A stretch of 64,000 nucleotides of DNA from CAYWMD01 sp964458575 (GTDB lineage Bacteria; Verrucomicrobiota; Verrucomicrobiia; Limisphaerales; JADLHS01). Both the position numbers and the translations under genes were made by a program. This document shows, piece by piece, positions 15,186-25,000 of the stretch. The DNA is taken from the NCBI GenBank assembly GCA_964458575.1, contig CAYWMD010000013.1, positions 1 to 64,000 on the forward strand. The letters run 5' to 3'. The notes under the pieces were generated by a model. It was not told the origin of the DNA. It searched no databases and was given only the letters and a program-made list of their open reading frames with translations. Numbering within the stretch: the first letter of the stretch is position 1; the number at the start of each line of letters is the position of its first letter.

Positions 15186-17867
15186 GTGAACTTGAACCGG
15201 TCAATCCATCGCAGATCTTCGAGGGGCGCGGTTTGGCTCGCGGCGTTGTTGGGCTTGGTAACGATGAGCGCAGCGGAACCGAACCTGCGCCTCGAAAACG
15301 AGCATTACCTGGTCGAGGTCAGCCGACCCAACGGTCTGATCGCTCGTATTCGCGACCAGGAACGCGGCCTGGAATTGATTCAAGAGCCGCGCCTCGCGGA
15401 CAACTTTAAATTTACACTTCCCATCCGCGGTAAAACCGCGTGGCAATCCACCGAAGCCAATTACATTTTCGGCAGGGACCAGCGATTGACCGCACATCGG
15501 CTGACGGGCTCGCGCCTGGAGCTGACTTGGGGCGGACGGCTCAGAAGCGTGCTCGGCAAGCGTTATCCCGTTTCCGCAACGATGACGATTGAACTCGTCC
15601 GCGACGAACTTCAGTTTGGTTTCACCATCCGCAACCAATCGAAGCTGGAAATTGGCGAGGTTTATTATCCGATTCTCGGCGGCACGCTGGGCCTGGGCGA
15701 CCGGGCGGAGGCGCGGCGGCAGACCGAACTCCTGCTGCCCGGCTCGCTCGAAGTTCGCACGGCAAACATTTTCCACACCTTCGCCAACATGGCGTGGCTG
15801 GGCGTGATTGGCGCGGAGCAATTTTACAGTTATCCCAACACGCTTTCAATGCCCTGGATGCAGTTCCGCAATCCGGCGCTGAATCGCAGCGTGTATTTTG
15901 GCGCGCATGATCCGGTCGCGCGTTTCAAGGTGGTGCATCTTGAAATGTCGCCGGGCGTTTCAGGCGCGCGCGCGGAGGGAAACTGGCCGCGCCCGGAGGA
16001 ATTAAACGGCACCCCGGCCGGCGTGAAGTTCTGTTTCGTGCAGTTTCCCTATCAACCCGCGGGGCAAGACCTCGAGGCCACGCCCGTCGTGCTGCGCTGC
16101 CACGACGGTGACTGGCGCGAGTCGGCGCGCTTTTACGGCGCGTGGTCGGCGTCGCAAAGTGATTTGACCGGACCGAAGTCCGATTGGATGTGGCAAACGG
16201 CGGCCTTTCAGCAATGCGACGCCATTCCATTCAAAGACCTTCCGCGTTGGGCAAAGTCAGCGGCGGAGGCTGGCGTCCAGAGTTTGTTGTTGAACCGGTG
16301 GTCCACCGGCGGCGCGGGCAGCGCGCCACCGCGATTTGCGCCTGACCCGCGACTTGGCACGCGCGAGGAATTCGCCGACGCGATTCACCAGTGTCACGCG
16401 CTGGGCGTGAAGGTCGCCGTCGTCGTGAATTTGCCGCCCGCCAGCCAGTTGAATGAAGCGTATCGAACCGAGTTTCGCCGCTACGCCTGCCAGGATCGCT
16501 GGGGCATTCCTTACACCAGTGTCGGTGTGTTTGAAGCCAGTCCGTTGACCGGCGGCTTCGGGGCAGGCGAGCGGCGCGTGTGGTTGAATCCGGGCCATCC
16601 GGATTTTCGCCGGTCGCTCACCGGGCAGATGCGAACCCTGGCCGAGCTGGGCGTGGACGGCATTCACATCCAGGAGTTCTTCGCGCTCGCGCTGGATTTC
16701 AATCCGACCGTGGGCCGCACGCCCGACCGCGCCAGTTGGGAAGGCGGTCTTGAATGTTTGCGCGATATCCTTCAGACGGGCCGCGCCGTGCGGCCGGAAT
16801 TCGCGCTTTCGACCGATGCCCTTTGGGATGGGCCGCTCGCGCTTAGTGAGGTTTGCTCCGCGGAGGCCCGCGAGGGCAGCCCCATGCGCGCGGCATTCCC
16901 CTGCTGGCAGCCAACTTTCACTGTGGCGGATGACGATGCGCTGAGCGCCATCAACAACGCACTGCGTCTGCGCGCGCGGTTGCGGATCGCTCCCGCCGAC
17001 AATCAGCCGCTCGGCGGTGCGGCCACGACGGCCATCACCAACTACCTGCGCACCATGCTGGCCGCGCGCGAGATTCTGCGCGGCACGCTCCGCGACGGTG
17101 AACTCGTTGAAACCAGCACGGCGCGAATCGAAGGCGCGACAAAGTGGAGTGTGTTTCGCAATCCGAAAAGCGGCCTGCGCACGGCGGTACTGGTAAACCC
17201 GCGCGTTAGCCGGTTGCCCGTCCGATTCGGCGGCTTTGTTCCAGCCGGCAGCCAGCCGATGCGCCTGTGGGTGCCCACGCAAGGGACGACGAACATCAGC
17301 GCCCCGGCACAATTCGAAGTTCCGGGACATCAGGTCGCGATTATCACCGAAGAGGACGTGGCCGACCGGCTGCCGGTCGCGGTTGGCGTGATTGGCTCCG
17401 CACGTAATGACCGCGTTGTGTTCGACCTTGCTTCCGCCGAGGATTTGGAAGGCTGGGCGTTGACCGGTGGATTCAGTGTCAGCACCATGCCGGGCCTGAT
17501 TCCAAAGCCCACCTTGAATTCAGTGGTCGCCGCGGGCGAATCCGCCACCGGCACCGCGCTTTCGCCGTCATTCACTATCGCGCCCGGGTTCGAGCGGATG
17601 GAAGTCCTGCTGCAAGGTGGTTGGAGCGAGAAAGTGAATGGCCGCGAGAATCTGGTCCTTCGGATTGTGGACGCCACCTCAGGCCAGACTCTGAAGGAAT
17701 TGTTTCCGCCCGGCATTCATGAATTGCGAAAACAGAGCGTTCCACTTGAAAATCTCAAGGGCCGAACTGTCCAACTCCAACTGGTGGACGAAAACCGGAA
17801 CGGATCTTTCGCGTGGATTGGGTTGCGTAAGGTGACTCTCGTCGGGCTACCAGCTGCGAGTCGTTAA
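15186..17867 (+). CDS. Large exported glycoside-hydrolase-like protein (DUF6259-like), copy 2
   Basis: The GTG at 15186 sits one base after the stop of copy 1 and gives a signal peptide (GAVWLAALLGLVTMSAAEP); the open frame further upstream overlaps copy 1 and is not used. The ~893-residue protein parallels copy 1 (for example VYFGAHDPVARFK against LYLGAHDPVDRFK, and DPRLGTREEF against DPRLGTWDDL). It differs at the putative active site, with GVDGIHIQEFFALALDFNP where copy 1 has LHLDK. It also carries an extra C-terminal jelly-roll-like domain of about 170 residues. The two enzymes are probably exported together. Confidence 0.78.
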   Translation: MNLNRSIHRRSSRGAVWLAALLGLVTMSAAEPNLRLENEHYLVEVSRPNGLIARIRDQERGLELIQEPRLADNFKFTLPIRGKTAWQSTEANYIFGRDQRLTAHRLTGSRLELTWGGRLRSVLGKRYPVSATMTIELVRDELQFGFTIRNQSKLEIGEVYYPILGGTLGLGDRAEARRQTELLLPGSLEVRTANIFHTFANMAWLGVIGAEQFYSYPNTLSMPWMQFRNPALNRSVYFGAHDPVARFKVVHLEMSPGVSGARAEGNWPRPEELNGTPAGVKFCFVQFPYQPAGQDLEATPVVLRCHDGDWRESARFYGAWSASQSDLTGPKSDWMWQTAAFQQCDAIPFKDLPRWAKSAAEAGVQSLLLNRWSTGGAGSAPPRFAPDPRLGTREEFADAIHQCHALGVKVAVVVNLPPASQLNEAYRTEFRRYACQDRWGIPYTSVGVFEASPLTGGFGAGERRVWLNPGHPDFRRSLTGQMRTLAELGVDGIHIQEFFALALDFNPTVGRTPDRASWEGGLECLRDILQTGRAVRPEFALSTDALWDGPLALSEVCSAEAREGSPMRAAFPCWQPTFTVADDDALSAINNALRLRARLRIAPADNQPLGGAATTAITNYLRTMLAAREILRGTLRDGELVETSTARIEGATKWSVFRNPKSGLRTAVLVNPRVSRLPVRFGGFVPAGSQPMRLWVPTQGTTNISAPAQFEVPGHQVAIITEEDVADRLPVAVGVIGSARNDRVVFDLASAEDLEGWALTGGFSVSTMPGLIPKPTLNSVVAAGESATGTALSPSFTIAPGFERMEVLLQGGWSEKVNGRENLVLRIVDATSGQTLKELFPPGIHELRKQSVPLENLKGRTVQLQLVDENRNGSFAWIGLRKVTLVGLPAASR

Positions 17868-17873
17868 TCACCG

Positions 17874-19187
17874 TCACAAAATATTCGCCGCCAGCTCCGC
17901 CAGTTCCGAGCGTTCGCCTTTTTGCAATTCCACATGCGCCGCCACGGCCTCGGTGCGAAAGCGGCTTACCACATAGTTGAAGCCGTTGGAGGACGAGTCC
18001 ACGTAGGGATTGTCAATTTGATACGGGTCGCCGGTGAAAACGATTTTCGTGCCATGGCCCACGCGGGTGACAATGGTCTTCACTTCCAACGGCGTGAGGT
18101 TTTGCGCCTCGTCAATGATCATGAACTGATTGGCGATGCTGCGTCCGCGGATGTAACTCAAGGCCTCCACCACGATGCTCCCGGACCGCATGAGATCGGT
18201 GCTGCGGCGATGGTCGTGGCCCATGTTCAGGTCGCTCAACATTTCGAGCGCGTCGTGAATGGGTTGCATCCACGGCGCGAGCTTTTCTTCGAGCGAGCCG
18301 GGGAGGAAGCCGAGTTCCTTGCCCATGGAGATGGTCGGGCGCGCAACGATCAGCCGGCGAAATTCGCGGTCGAGCACCGTGCGCTTCAGTCCCGCCGCCA
18401 TCGCGAGCAGGGTTTTGCCCGTGCCGGCCTTGCCCATGAGCGTGACGAGCTTCACGCGGTCGTCGAGTAGGGCGTCGAACGCATAATGCTGTTCGCGATT
18501 GCGCGGTTTGATGCCCCACACCCCTTCGCGGCAGTCAATGATGGGAATCAACTTTTTGCCGGTGGCGTCCACCTTGGTGAGCGCGGCCTTCTTGGGATTC
18601 GTCTCATCGGTGAGCGTGCAAAATTCGTTGGGGAAGTACTGTTTGCCGCCGTTCAATTCGTATTCGCCATTGGCGCGGAAGGCGGCCAGCTTTTCGGGGC
18701 TGACCATCAACTCGATCATGCCCGTATAGAGGTCCTTGATGAACACGCGGTCAGTTTCATAGTCCTCGGCCTGCAGCCCCAGCGCGTCCGCCTTGATGCG
18801 CAGGTTGATGTCCTTGCTCACCAGGATGGTTGGATTCTTGGGCTGTGATTTCTGGATGGTGGCCGCGAGCGACAGAATGCGGTTGTCCACCGTGTCGTCG
18901 GAAAACACCGCGTGGCCGTTGCGTTCCTGACCGTTTCGCTGGAAAACGATCTTGAGCCGGCCGCCGTTGGGCAGCTTGACGCCTTCGCTCAGGCGTCCCT
19001 CGCCGCGAAACGCGTCCAGCATCCGCGAGACGGTGCGCGCGTTCTGGCCTAGTTCGCTGGACTCGCGTTTGAACCGGTCAATCTCCTCGATCACCTCGAT
19101 GGGGAGCAGCACGCTGTTGTTGGCGAAATTGAGCAGCGAATTTGGATCGTGCAGCAGGACGTTGGTGTCAATGATGTAGTTTTTCAC
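17874..19187 (-). CDS. PIN-domain PhoH-family ATPase/ribonuclease
   Basis: This 437-residue protein starts at GTG. An N-terminal PIN nuclease domain (IIDTNVLLHDP, with acidic residues in VIEEIDRFKRE, SDDTVDNRILS and VSKDINLR) is joined to a C-terminal PhoH ATPase. Walker A is GKAGTGKT near residue 255, and Walker B is FMIIDEAQNL near 360. Then come the FTGDPYQID motif and a final arginine-containing stretch. PhoH2 proteins are ATP-dependent RNA helicase/RNases. No antitoxin gene is visible next to it. The GST-like gene lies 9 bp upstream on the same strand. Confidence 0.92.
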   Translation of the reverse strand: MKNYIIDTNVLLHDPNSLLNFANNSVLLPIEVIEEIDRFKRESSELGQNARTVSRMLDAFRGEGRLSEGVKLPNGGRLKIVFQRNGQERNGHAVFSDDTVDNRILSLAATIQKSQPKNPTILVSKDINLRIKADALGLQAEDYETDRVFIKDLYTGMIELMVSPEKLAAFRANGEYELNGGKQYFPNEFCTLTDETNPKKAALTKVDATGKKLIPIIDCREGVWGIKPRNREQHYAFDALLDDRVKLVTLMGKAGTGKTLLAMAAGLKRTVLDREFRRLIVARPTISMGKELGFLPGSLEEKLAPWMQPIHDALEMLSDLNMGHDHRRSTDLMRSGSIVVEALSYIRGRSIANQFMIIDEAQNLTPLEVKTIVTRVGHGTKIVFTGDPYQIDNPYVDSSSNGFNYVVSRFRTEAVAAHVELQKGERSELAELAANIL

Positions 19188-19196
19188 GTTCGGAAA

Positions 19197-19874
19197 TCAG
19201 AAGGGTACGGTGAAACAATCCGGCTCGCGGATGTGCGTCATGAGGCAATGCCACTCGCGGATTCTTTTGTGGCGTGCGGGCAATTTGTAGTGACCCGTGT
19301 AAAGAAAATCCCCCAGCATGCCAAACAGATCGAAGTCCACAAACCGCGGACGTTCATCAATCAGGAATGGCCGATAGGTCAACATTTCCTCGAAAGGCCG
19401 GAGCTTTACCTCAAGCTCGGCGAGCAGAGCGCGTTCCTGCCTGCGCCATTGGTCGAGGCAACCCCGCCCGAATTTGCGCTCCTTGTGACGGAGAAACGCC
19501 AGTTGATCCGGCTTCGGCACAACCTCGCGCCAGTGAACATCCGTGAGTTTGAAGCACGGCCCCTCGATTTCATTTTCGACGTACCGCCAGAGGATGGATT
19601 GAAGCCCTTCCAGTTCCGCCGGGAACAGGCCCAGCTTGAACTTCTGGTCCAAATACCGGGCCACGTCCTGCGTCTCATCGCCGGTTTCAAACACCACCGA
19701 CTTACCCTCTCGTATAATGGGCACGCCGTAATAGCGTTCCTTCGTAAGTTTCCAAACGAGCGCGCGGTCGCCGTTGGGAATGTTGGTGATTTTAAACCGG
19801 ACCCCGGCAAATTCGAGGATGCGCCGCTGGACAATACAGAACGGACTCCAGGGAAATTGAATCAATTCAATCAT
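19197..19874 (-). CDS. Glutathione S-transferase-like protein
   Basis: This 225-residue protein has a thioredoxin-like N-terminal domain with a redox-type SPFC motif (PWSPFCIVQRRILEFAG) and the cis-proline segment YGVPII. The thiol-binding ETGDETQDVARYLDQ comes next, then an all-helical C-terminal domain with the usual RPFLIDERPRFVDFDLFG capping segment. The glutathione-like substrate is not known. Only the N-terminal ~80 residues are convincing as GST. It is probably co-transcribed with the PIN-PhoH gene. Confidence 0.78.
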   Translation of the reverse strand: MIELIQFPWSPFCIVQRRILEFAGVRFKITNIPNGDRALVWKLTKERYYGVPIIREGKSVVFETGDETQDVARYLDQKFKLGLFPAELEGLQSILWRYVENEIEGPCFKLTDVHWREVVPKPDQLAFLRHKERKFGRGCLDQWRRQERALLAELEVKLRPFEEMLTYRPFLIDERPRFVDFDLFGMLGDFLYTGHYKLPARHKRIREWHCLMTHIREPDCFTVPF

Positions 19875-19970
19875 GTCAAAGGGCGCATCAGTGGTTGCAA
19901 CGAGCGTACTTTAAGACCGGACGTTGGCGGCGACAAGTGGAAATCCCCCCTGCGAATCGCACTTCACTCG

Positions 19971-20846
19971 TTACCGCCCGGCGGAAGGGCCGGCGGGCGC
20001 TGCGATTGACCGGCCCTCGACAAGTTTTAACAGCTTTTCAATGGCCTGGCGAAAATCCGATTGTTCCCAGGTCGCCTCGTTGTGGTTGCCGCGCAATTCG
20101 CAAAATGACTTCGGCTCGTTGGCAGCAGCGAAGTTCCGTTCCGCATGATGAAAGGGAATCAAATCGTCCGCGCGGCTGTGGGTCACCAGAACGGGTACCT
20201 GGAGGCGGGGAAGTTTTGAACGCGTGTCATATTTGATCGTGCTGATCCAGCGTACGGGCAGCCAGGGATACAATTCCGCGCCGATGTCCGGGATGCAGGT
20301 GAAGGTGCTTTGCAGGACGAGCGCGCCGATGGTCTCCCGCAGCGCCAGTTCGCTCGCAATGCCGCCGCCGAGCGACTCGCCGAATGCCACGATGTATTCA
20401 CCGTGAAACCCCTTCGCGCGCAGCCATGCGTGCGCGGCCTGCGCGTCGCGATACGTGCCCTCCTCACCGGGCCGACCGGCGCTTTGGCCGTAGCCCCGGT
20501 AGTCGAAAACAAAAACACTCGCGCCGGTCTGGAGCAGGGCCGCGCACAGGTCCAGCCGATGGCCGATGTTCCCGGCGTTGCCGTGACAAATCAGGAACGC
20601 CACCTGTGCGCGCGGCGAATGGGCATCCGCGGGAAAAAACCATCCATGCAGCTCGACGCCATCGGCAGCCTGGAAGCGCACGTCGTCGAACGCCCGGCCG
20701 AGCGCGGCCGGTGTCGTTTCCAATACGCGCGTCGGGTAATACACCCGGCTATGTTCGAACCAACGCAACATGACAAACAGAACCACCAACGCCAGCAGCA
20801 GACGGACTCCGCGCCCAAGCCAGGTCCGTCGCCGCTGCGAATTCAT
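19971..20846 (-). CDS. Membrane-anchored alpha/beta hydrolase
   Basis: I start it at the ATG at 20846, directly before a basic stretch and a membrane anchor (VRLLLALVVLFVMLRW); the longer frame adds 62 residues with no domain character. The hydrolase core shows the oxyanion segment CHGNAGNIGHR, the nucleophile elbow GESLGGG, an aspartate in SRADDLIPFHHAE and the late histidine in RGNHNE. It fits the BEM46/YfhR-like group of anchored hydrolases. The substrate is unknown, though esters or peptides are plausible. It is divergent from the zinc-ribbon gene across an 89-bp gap. Confidence 0.88.
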   Translation of the reverse strand: MNSQRRRTWLGRGVRLLLALVVLFVMLRWFEHSRVYYPTRVLETTPAALGRAFDDVRFQAADGVELHGWFFPADAHSPRAQVAFLICHGNAGNIGHRLDLCAALLQTGASVFVFDYRGYGQSAGRPGEEGTYRDAQAAHAWLRAKGFHGEYIVAFGESLGGGIASELALRETIGALVLQSTFTCIPDIGAELYPWLPVRWISTIKYDTRSKLPRLQVPVLVTHSRADDLIPFHHAERNFAAANEPKSFCELRGNHNEATWEQSDFRQAIEKLLKLVEGRSIAAPAGPSAGR

Positions 20847-20935
20847 GGTTGAGTCTGCCACGAAATCCGGTTCGGTGCGAGCACGGTTTGATTGTGGACT
20901 TGTCCGGGATTTGAGTCTGGGATAAAGGTTCACGC

Positions 20936-21118
20936 ATGACTCCCGACGCGCGCCCGGCCGAGACCGGTGTTGCTCAACCCGAATCCCAGATGTGTGTGCC
21001 GCCAACCGGCGAATACTGGCGCTGGTGTCCATGCTGCGGCCATGAGTTGCACAACGAGAAATGCAAACTGCGCTGCCCGCGCTGCCACTATTTCATGAGC
21101 TGTTCGGATTTTGATTGA
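20936..21118 (+). CDS. 60-residue zinc-ribbon protein
   Basis: This small acidic protein has a compact C-terminal zinc ribbon: CPCCGHELHNEKC, then CPRCHYFMSCSDFD, with two CxxC pairs. The N-terminal 25 residues are low-complexity. The even spacing of cysteines and the aromatic EYWRW lead-in argue for a real gene despite its length. The function is unknown; such proteins may bind nucleic acid or act as metal-binding adaptors. Confidence 0.7.
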   Translation: MTPDARPAETGVAQPESQMCVPPTGEYWRWCPCCGHELHNEKCKLRCPRCHYFMSCSDFD

Positions 21119-21200
21119 GGGCGGGCGTTCTGTGTATTGCGTCAAGCGGGTCAGAACGCGCCGCTGTTGCTTGACGAAACGCGCAATGCGCAAACGCCCT

Positions 21201-22040
21201 TCACTTCCCCAGCCGTTCCACCACCAGATCGTCGAACCAGATCGGCATGCCGGAGAACGGGCTGCCCATCACCGACGGCCGGCCCGTCACCGGCGCTTCC
21301 GTTTCGTCGAAGGTCAGCATCCATTCCTTCGGTTCGGCGTCGCCTCGTGTCCAGATTTTCCCTTCGATCTTCCACTCGCCGTCTTTGACCTTGCGGACCT
21401 GCAGGCGGAACTGTGTCCAAGCACCTGATTTCCAATCCAACGGCCGGCTGGCTTTGATGGTTTCGTCCTTGAGCAGTTCCAACGCTCTCTTGGCTGGCGC
21501 CACCTGCAACTTGTATCCGCTCACACCACACAAGCCCACGCCAAAAGTCGGTGCGCGCCGCCCCTTGGCCGTTCCATAAATTCGCGCCTGAATCGCAACC
21601 TCCACGCTTTCCGTCGGCCCAAATTGCACGCCGAAGCTGTCCAACGGTGCGCCGGGGAGTTCGAGGAACTTGTTGCCGGCTTCCTCCTTGACGGTGAACT
21701 CGCCATTCAACGAAAGAAAATCGTCCGGCAGTTTGCCGATCTCGGCTTTTTCAAAATCATTCGAATACAAAACCTTCGTTGCGGACGGGGATTCAGTTGT
21801 GGGCACGCTTTTGTCCTTTTCCTGATTGGCCGCAATCCATTTGGCGAGCGTTGAACTGCCATGGCCGTAGCCGCCCGGCAGTTCCACATAATCCCGAGTC
21901 TGAATGGCCGGCGGTTGTCCCCAATGCGCCGGGAACGGTTTGGTCGTTTCGGCCGTGAGCAGGTTTGCCGACAATCCAAACGCGACGGCAATTGTCACGA
22001 GGCCTTGCCAACCAGTTCCAGATCCAATCATGTTTGTCAT
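21201..22040 (-). CDS. Exported concanavalin/LamG-like protein
   Basis: This 279-residue protein has a signal peptide (LVTIAVAFGLSANLLTAE). After a ~70-residue linker with HGSSTLAKWIAAN, it has a ~190-residue beta-sandwich of the kind seen in DUF1080 and LamG proteins (YSNDFEKAEIGKLPDDF, QFRLQVRKVKDGEWKIEGKIW, FDDLVVERL at the end). It may bind or cleave glycans outside the cytoplasm. It lies 7 bp downstream of the ABC permease, so it is co-transcribed and may be an accessory or cargo of that system. Confidence 0.75.
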   Translation of the reverse strand: MTNMIGSGTGWQGLVTIAVAFGLSANLLTAETTKPFPAHWGQPPAIQTRDYVELPGGYGHGSSTLAKWIAANQEKDKSVPTTESPSATKVLYSNDFEKAEIGKLPDDFLSLNGEFTVKEEAGNKFLELPGAPLDSFGVQFGPTESVEVAIQARIYGTAKGRRAPTFGVGLCGVSGYKLQVAPAKRALELLKDETIKASRPLDWKSGAWTQFRLQVRKVKDGEWKIEGKIWTRGDAEPKEWMLTFDETEAPVTGRPSVMGSPFSGMPIWFDDLVVERLGK

Positions 22041-22047
22041 ACGTCGT

Positions 22048-25000
22048 TCACTCGTTTCTCAAAGCTGCCAGCAAATCGCCGCGCACGGCCAGTCGCGTGG
22101 CCGCCCAGGTCCACAACGCGCCGTTGACCAGCACCGCGCCTAACGTCAGCGCCAGCGATCCGTAAGGCAACTGTGCGTTCGGCGACAGCAATGCCGGCAA
22201 CACCGCCACGGCCGCGGCGACCATGCCGAGTGCCAGTCCGGTCGCGAGCAATGCGCCGTTTTCAATCAGCAGCAACCGTTGCAGGGTTGCCTTGCGGAAT
22301 CCCACGGCGAGCAATACCGCCAGTTCACCGCGCCGCTCCAGCACGTTGCGCAACACCACGATACCCAACCCCACGCTGCCGAGCAGCAAGCCCAACCCGC
22401 CGAGCACTTGAAACGTCCCGAGATACGTGTTTTGCACCGCGTTAAACTGCGCGAGCCGCTCCGCGGCTGGCGTCAATTCCAGCCCCACGTCCTGCATCGC
22501 CCGCGACAGCGTGGCCGACACTTGGGACACGCTGTTCGACGGCGCATCAATCAAAAACATTCGATAGCCACTCTCGCTGGGGAAGCGTTTCACAAACGCA
22601 GCTTCATCAATGATGAGGCTGCCTTGCAGAATGGAGTTTGCCACCGCGCCGACGATGCGCACCTTGAATGGCTGGCCGCGTTCGTCCACGTAATCTATCG
22701 TGTCGCCGACCTTTTTGTGCATGGCCCATTGAATAGAATTCGCGTCGCCGATGGCGGGGATTTCGTGGCTTCGTTCGTCAGAACGCGGCTGGTTGTCTGA
22801 GGACATCGCTACAGCCACGCTCTCACGAGCGTAGCCACCTAGCGATTTCCAATCCGATCCCTTCGCAAAACCAAAGCGCCCTGTCAACATCTCCGGGCTC
22901 ACTCCCAGCAACCGCGGCTTCTGCGCGCGGTTTAAATTCAAACAACTCGCCTCGTCGCCTTCACGCAAGCGAAACGGGATAAAATGAACGCCGGCCAAAT
23001 CCTTCTGGTTCAGTGCGAAGAAATCCCGGCCGGATTGCGAATTCAAATCATGAACCACCGGCATCGTCGTCTCGCCGATCAGCGCGAAGCCGCCCGTGCC
23101 GGAAGTCTTTTTCCACGCATCCCGATTTGCATCCAAGCGAAACACGCCGATGGACACAATGAGGAAGCTGCCGCACGCGAGCATTGCCACGGTGGACAGA
23201 CTCCGCTTGCGTCGCCGCGCGCAACCGCGCAGGCCGAGAGAGGAAAGCGAGAGTGAACAACCACGCTCGCCCTCGCCCTGACCCTCTCCCCCGGGGAGAG
23301 GGAACAGTTGTTGCCCGTCTCTGGATTTTTCTAGGGCTGTCGAGCTATCGCCCGTTTTCATTTCGCCGGAAATCGGCGAATGATTCCCCCTCTCCCTCAG
23401 GGAGAGGGCTGGGGTGAGGGTGGCATCGCCCGAATTCGCAAGCCGCACCAAGCGCGCATGGACCATTGCCAACCCACCGATCAACACGAGCGCTCCCGCT
23501 CCAAAAAAGATTCCCGCATTCGACGTATCACCCTTGACCACGCTCCACCCTACAAGTCCCAACGCCGCCAGCAACGCCCCGGCGGCAACGGCTTTGGACC
23601 TTAGGCGCTGGACTTTGGACTCATCGCCGGCGATTTCACCAACCAGCAATTCCCGCGCGGGCCGACGGACAAACTTTCGCAAGCTGAACCAGATCGTAAC
23701 CGTGCTCACCACGACGCTGGCCAACAACCCGATGGCCAAGGTCTGGCCCGTAAAATGAAAACTCAACGCCGATTCACCCACGGCATCGCGCCAAACGGTG
23801 GTCAGGCCGCGAAGCATGGCCTTGGCGTAGACCAACCCGCCCAGCGTGCCAAGGATTCCGCCCAGCAACGACAGCATCACGCCTTCGCGCAGCAACAGTT
23901 TGCGAACCTGTTTCGGCGTGAACCCGAGCGCCAGCAACGTGCCAATTTCCGGTGCGCGCTGTTCCAGGCCAAGCGAGAACAACAGCGCCATCAGCAACAG
24001 CGCCGCCGCGATGACAAAAAAACTGAAGCCTAGAAACAGGCCGCCGAAATCCTGCGATTCCGCCGCCGCCTTGAGCGCCTGTTCGCGCACCGGTTCGAAG
24101 CGGAGACCGAGTTCCTCCGGTTTGAGATTGGCCAGGATTTTTTTCTCCAGCGCCGCCTTATAGGAGACGACGTGAGGAGGGTCAACCCGGTTTGTTCGTG
24201 CGTGGCGTTCTCCCTCACCCTGGCCCTCTCCCGCTGGGAGAGGGGACAACTGCTGCTCGTTCTTGATTTTTCCCAAGGCCGTTGAGTGGTCGCCAGTCTT
24301 CGTATTGCCAGGAGACGGAGAATGATTCTCCCTCTCCCTCAGGGAGAGGGTCGGGGTGAGGGTGGGCACGCCGTTCGTCGGAATCGGAAAGCGAATCGCG
24401 GTCAGATTTCCGAACCGATTGCCCCACATCTTCTGCCCGGCGGCGAGCGTAATGAACGCCTTGGGTGTGCCGCGATACTTCCGCCAGTAATCCTCATCCT
24501 TCTCCCGGATCTTGTAGGTAAGCGGAAACCCTGCATCCCAATCGCTCGTGCTCTCGGCCTTTTCGATGCCGGGAAAGTCTGGCATCAACGTGCGGTCGGC
24601 CCACGGCATTTCCATCGGCACGATGGCACGCACGCGGAATGTGTTCGTTGCCTCGGTCAACTTCGCGCCCGACTCGGGCAGGAAATAACTCATGGCGATT
24701 TCATCGCCGGGTTTCACCTGCAAATCCTCCGCGAGCCATTGGCTGACGAGGATTTCATCATCGCGCATGTCCGCCGGTGTCCAGGGCGGACCAGCAGCGG
24801 TGACCATGGAATAAGGAGTCGCGTTCGTGCCAACGAGGAGCAGGTTGGCGAGGAGGGTAAGCAGGGGGGATACGTTCGAATCTGCCGTGAATGCAGCGCG
24901 AGCAGCAGGGGGGGGTAGAAAAACCTGATCTGACCGAAGTTCGACCATTAGATTCTCGTTGGTGCGAAGTGAGAGATCGGATATTTCCAGCGAAGTCGCG

